From contig JBFWQA010000002.1 in assembly GCA_050249695.1 (NCBI GenBank), positions 248,001 through 312,000 on the forward strand: a DNA stretch of 64,000 bases. Reading direction: 5' to 3'. Positions within the stretch are counted from its first letter, which is position 1. The number at the start of each line of letters is the position of its first letter. Shown in pieces: positions 61,654-64,000 of this stretch. The notes beneath the pieces were generated by a model that was given only the letters and a program-made list of their open reading frames with translations, was not told the origin of the DNA and did no database searches. Source of the DNA: JACKJP01 sp050249695. Its GTDB lineage: Bacteria; Pseudomonadota; Alphaproteobacteria; Rhizobiales; Tepidamorphaceae. The position numbers and the translations under genes were made by a program.

Positions 61654-61989
61654 TCAGGCGGCGCGTTTGGGCCCCGGGAGCGCGCGTCCGCCGTCGCCGG
61701 TACCGGCCGCCTCCGCCCTGACCCGCCATCGCGCGGCCTCGTCACGGCTGGCGCGGGCCTGGCGCCGCCACTTGCCCTGGGCGAGCCACGAGGCGAACCC
61801 GCCGATCGCGACGCCGATGATGAGCGTGAGGAAGATGAGCATGTAGAGCGGCATGCGCAGCGCGAGCGCGGGCTCAGCGGAAATCGGATCGAGCGACAGC
61901 GTCACCGCTTCACGGTTGGCGACAGCGAACACCACCAGCAGGACCGCCAGCGGAATGATGATGACGAACCAGACGATGCGCCTGAGCAT
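61654..61989 (-). CDS. LapA-domain membrane protein
   Basis: This 111-residue protein has two hydrophobic helices, VWFVIIIPLAVLLVVFAVANRE (residues 6-27) and MPLYMLIFLTLIIGVAIGGFASW (46-68), and a basic cytoplasmic tail. The VANREAVTLSLDP loop and helix-2 GxxxGG pattern are typical of the LapA (lipopolysaccharide assembly A) domain. In E. coli LapA works with LapB in controlling LpxC. In alphaproteobacteria its role is not established. It is 28 bases after ihfB. Confidence 0.88.
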   Translation of the reverse strand: MLRRIVWFVIIIPLAVLLVVFAVANREAVTLSLDPISAEPALALRMPLYMLIFLTLIIGVAIGGFASWLAQGKWRRQARASRDEAARWRVRAEAAGTGDGGRALPGPKRAA

Positions 61990-62017
61990 CAGTGCCGTCC
62001 TTTCGACGTTTCAGGCG

Positions 62018-62305
62018 TCAGCCTTCGCCGCCGTTGAGCCGCTCGCGCATTTCCTTGCCGCTCTTGAAGAACGGCACGACCTTCTCATCGACGGCGACCT
62101 TGTCGCCCGTACGCGGATTGCGCCCCTGACGGGCCCGCCGCTGGCGGACCGAGAAGGCGCCGAAGCCGCGAAGCTCCACCCTGTCGCCTCTCGACAGGGC
62201 ATCCGCGATTTCATCCAGAATCGCGTTGACGATCATTTCGACGTCGCGCTGGTAGAGATGCGGATTCTGCTGCGCGATCTTCGATATCAGTTCCGACTTT
62301 ATCAT
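62018..62305 (-). CDS. ihfB: integration host factor subunit beta
   Basis: This 95-residue DNA-bending protein starts at the ATG at 62305 (MIKSELISKIAQQNPHL). The HU/IHF signature GFGAFSVRQRRARQGRNPRTGDKV includes the intercalating proline in RNPRTG. Subunit beta is supported by the RDVEMIVNAILDEI region and by location between sppA and lapA. It binds with IhfA, which is not in the window. Confidence 0.95.
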   Translation of the reverse strand: MIKSELISKIAQQNPHLYQRDVEMIVNAILDEIADALSRGDRVELRGFGAFSVRQRRARQGRNPRTGDKVAVDEKVVPFFKSGKEMRERLNGGEG

Positions 62306-62390
62306 GGCCCCCGCCATATTCTTTCCGCCGGCACCGGCGGTTCCAATTACCCGGTTTCTCGCTCTCGGCCGACATTCTGTGCCAAAATCC

Positions 62391-63338
62391 TTATCTGTCA
62401 ACCATTTGCGGCTCCCAAACCGCAACAAGGCCGCTGATGGGCGTTTGCGGCGCCGCGAGCATGGCGGCCAGACGCTCCATTCCGAAAAAGCGCGCAACCG
62501 CCTGAACCGAAATACCGGCAAAACCGGCGTCGGGGGCGAGATCACGAACCGGAACGCCCGAGCCGATGCCATGTTCCTTCTCGAGCCAAGCGCGCACCTC
62601 GTCGTCTCCGCCGATTTCGTCGATGAGGCCGTTCTCCAGCGCCTGCTTGCCGGTATAGAGGCGGCCGTCGGCAAGCTGCCGAGCGCGCGTCTCCTCCATG
62701 CCGCGCCTGTCGGCGACGAGATCTACGAACCAGTTGAAGGAATCCTCCACCAGCACCCGCATCGCGGCGACCGCCTCGGGATTCTCCGGCGTGAAGGGAT
62801 TGGGCTCGGCCTTGAGCGGCGCGCTCTTCACGGTCGAGAACGACACGCCGACATTGTCGAGCAGCCGGGTCACATTCGCCCATTGGAAGATGACGCCGAT
62901 GGAGCCGGTCAGCGTGTTGCGCCGGGCGAAAATGCGGTCGGCCGAGATGGCGGCGATATAGCCGCCGGAAGCGGCGAGCGTGCCGAGTTCGGCAACGACC
63001 GGCTTCCTGGCCGCGACCTTGCGGACCGCGTTGAACAGTTCCTCCGAGCCGGCCGTCGTGCCGCCGGGGCTGTCGATGGAAAGGATCAGGGCACGGATAT
63101 TGTCGTTCTTGCCGATGCGATCGATGAGATCGAGCGTCTTGCGGTCGCCGGTAATCAGGCCGGTGATCTGGACGCGGGCGACCTGCTCACCGCCGAAGGC
63201 GCCGAACTGATCGCGGGCAAGGACACCGGCGACGCCGAGCACGAAAAGGACGACGAGCGCCAGGGCGGCGAAACGCCAGCGTGAAAGTCGGCGCGTGAGG
63301 CGACGGCGGTCAACGACTTCCTGCGCATCGAGCGGCAT
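62391..63338 (-). CDS. sppA: signal peptide peptidase SppA
   Basis: This 315-residue inner-membrane serine protease starts at the ATG at 63338, six bases after GGAGG. One N-terminal helix FAALALVVLFVLGVAGVLA anchors it. SIDSPGGTTAGSEEL, catalytic Ser in LAASGGYIAAISADRIFA and the lysine of the dyad in STVKSAPLKAEPNPFTP are present. It is the short 36K-type SppA. It degrades cleaved signal peptides. Confidence 0.95.
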   Translation of the reverse strand: MPLDAQEVVDRRRLTRRLSRWRFAALALVVLFVLGVAGVLARDQFGAFGGEQVARVQITGLITGDRKTLDLIDRIGKNDNIRALILSIDSPGGTTAGSEELFNAVRKVAARKPVVAELGTLAASGGYIAAISADRIFARRNTLTGSIGVIFQWANVTRLLDNVGVSFSTVKSAPLKAEPNPFTPENPEAVAAMRVLVEDSFNWFVDLVADRRGMEETRARQLADGRLYTGKQALENGLIDEIGGDDEVRAWLEKEHGIGSGVPVRDLAPDAGFAGISVQAVARFFGMERLAAMLAAPQTPISGLVAVWEPQMVDR

Positions 63339-63492
63339 CAAGGACCTCCAGCACTCCGGTCTTCATTGCATGGGCTCCATGCCGGGAGACGCTCGGCCGC
63401 CGGCCCGAAGCCGAAACGCCGCCATCCTGTCCCGCCGGCACCGGGCCCCGCGCACGGCAAGCCTATCGCGAGGCCGATCTCCCGCAGGGCGA

Positions 63493-64000
63493 CTACGCCC
63501 CCTTGTGTTCCAATTCGACGCCGTCGGCCTTCTTGGCCTTGTTGAGCGCGGCACCGAGAATGTCGCCGAGGGAAGCGCCGCTGTCGGACGAACCGTACTG
63601 CGCGACGGCCTCCTTCTCTTCGGCGATTTCCAGCGCCTTGATCGAAACGCCGATCTTGTGCGTCTTCTTGTCGAACTGGGTGATGCGCGCATCGACCCGC
63701 TCGCCCGGCGCGAAACGCTCCGGCCGCTGCTCGGCGCGGTCGCGGGCCAGATCGGCACGGCGGATGAAGGCGGTCAGCTCGGTGTCGGCGATCCGGACGT
63801 CGATGCCGCCTTCCTTCACGTCGATGACCTCGCAGGTGACGACCTGACCCTTGCGCAGGCCATCATCGCCGCCGGCATCCTTGAACGGATCGGAGCCGAG
63901 CTGCTTGATGCCCAGGCTGATGCGCTCCTTGTCGGTGTCGATGTCGAGCACCTGCGCCTTGACGATATCGCCGCGGTTGTAGTCCTCGATCGCCTGCTCG
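63493..64000 (-). CDS. rpsA: 30S ribosomal protein S1, C-terminal part (runs off the window)
   Basis: The frame is open from the window edge to the stop at 63493, giving about 168 residues. It shows the end of one S1 repeat (ATISLG-like DKERISLGIKQL) and a complete last S1 domain (GQVVTCEVIDVKEGGIDVRI, AFIRRADLA, VDARITQFDKKTHKIGVSIKALE), then an Ala/Lys-rich tail. The position next to sppA and ihfB is conserved for rpsA. The 151 bases between it and sppA show no clear terminator. Confidence 0.95.
   Translation of the reverse strand, partial: EQAIEDYNRGDIVKAQVLDIDTDKERISLGIKQLGSDPFKDAGGDDGLRKGQVVTCEVIDVKEGGIDVRIADTELTAFIRRADLARDRAEQRPERFAPGERVDARITQFDKKTHKIGVSIKALEIAEEKEAVAQYGSSDSGASLGDILGAALNKAKKADGVELEHKGA

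Noticed and set aside
1..64000. CRISPR arrays, insertion-sequence transposases, rRNA genes or prophage structural genes
   Set aside because: None seen: no regularly spaced repeats, transposase motifs, ribosomal RNA or capsid/terminase-like proteins.

Overview
The window is a high-GC alphaproteobacterial chromosome segment, most likely order Hyphomicrobiales (Rhizobiales). The evidence is gene order and content. A ChvI/ChvG two-component pair stands beside pckA. It is followed by an HprK / EIIA / HPr module, ahcY, a DivL-type kinase with Tyr at the phosphoacceptor position, a TsaE-AmgK fusion, murU, addB-addA, trxA, folC, accD, trpA-trpB-trpF, a LapA protein, ihfB, sppA and rpsA. This long chain is typical core synteny of that order. 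Genus and species cannot be read from the sequence.

Layout. (1) 1-2.7 kb: an acyl-CoA catabolic operon, cut by the window edge. It has an acyl-CoA dehydrogenase, an acyl-CoA ligase and an enoyl-CoA hydratase. (2) 2.8-18.9 kb: a Wzx/Wzy-type exopolysaccharide cluster. It includes a UDP-glucuronate decarboxylase, a sulfotransferase-like protein with a 41-codon broken paralogue just upstream, a CelD-type GNAT, a JmjC-like oxygenase, a polysaccharide deacetylase, three glycosyltransferases, a flippase, a polymerase/ligase, a GH5 hydrolase, a chain-length protein and an initiating phosphoglycosyltransferase. An AT-rich region with an exact TTAA-N7-TTAA (CtrA-type) motif lies upstream of the last of these. 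(3) 19.2-29.2 kb: an aromatic-compound cluster. It holds a maleylacetate-reductase-like iron alcohol dehydrogenase, a complete Rieske oxygenase (beta, alpha, ferredoxin, reductase), an SDR, a three-gene TRAP importer and a dioxygenase-like cupin. It ends near a tRNA-Ser(GGA) gene. (4) 29.9-32.6 kb: a small membrane protein, msrA, a lone Flp pilin and a murein endopeptidase.

(5) 32.9-34.6 kb: a visibly lower-GC dGTPase-family gene lies between two copies of the lepA 3' end. One copy is the working end of lepA. The other is a detached 116-bp remnant. Over the 85-bp core they differ at only two positions, both synonymous in the LepA frame. This looks like a mini-island at the lepA 3' end carrying a candidate nucleotide-depletion (anti-phage) gene, and it is the most unusual feature here. 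(6) 34.5-64 kb: housekeeping and signalling core.

How the parts connect. ChvG/ChvI and the incomplete phosphotransferase module are global regulators that in this order affect envelope, exopolysaccharide and carbon metabolism, with pckA a known ChvI-linked target in relatives. DivL feeds into the CtrA pathway, and a CtrA-type box in front of the polysaccharide operon could couple polymer synthesis to the cell cycle. That link is inference.
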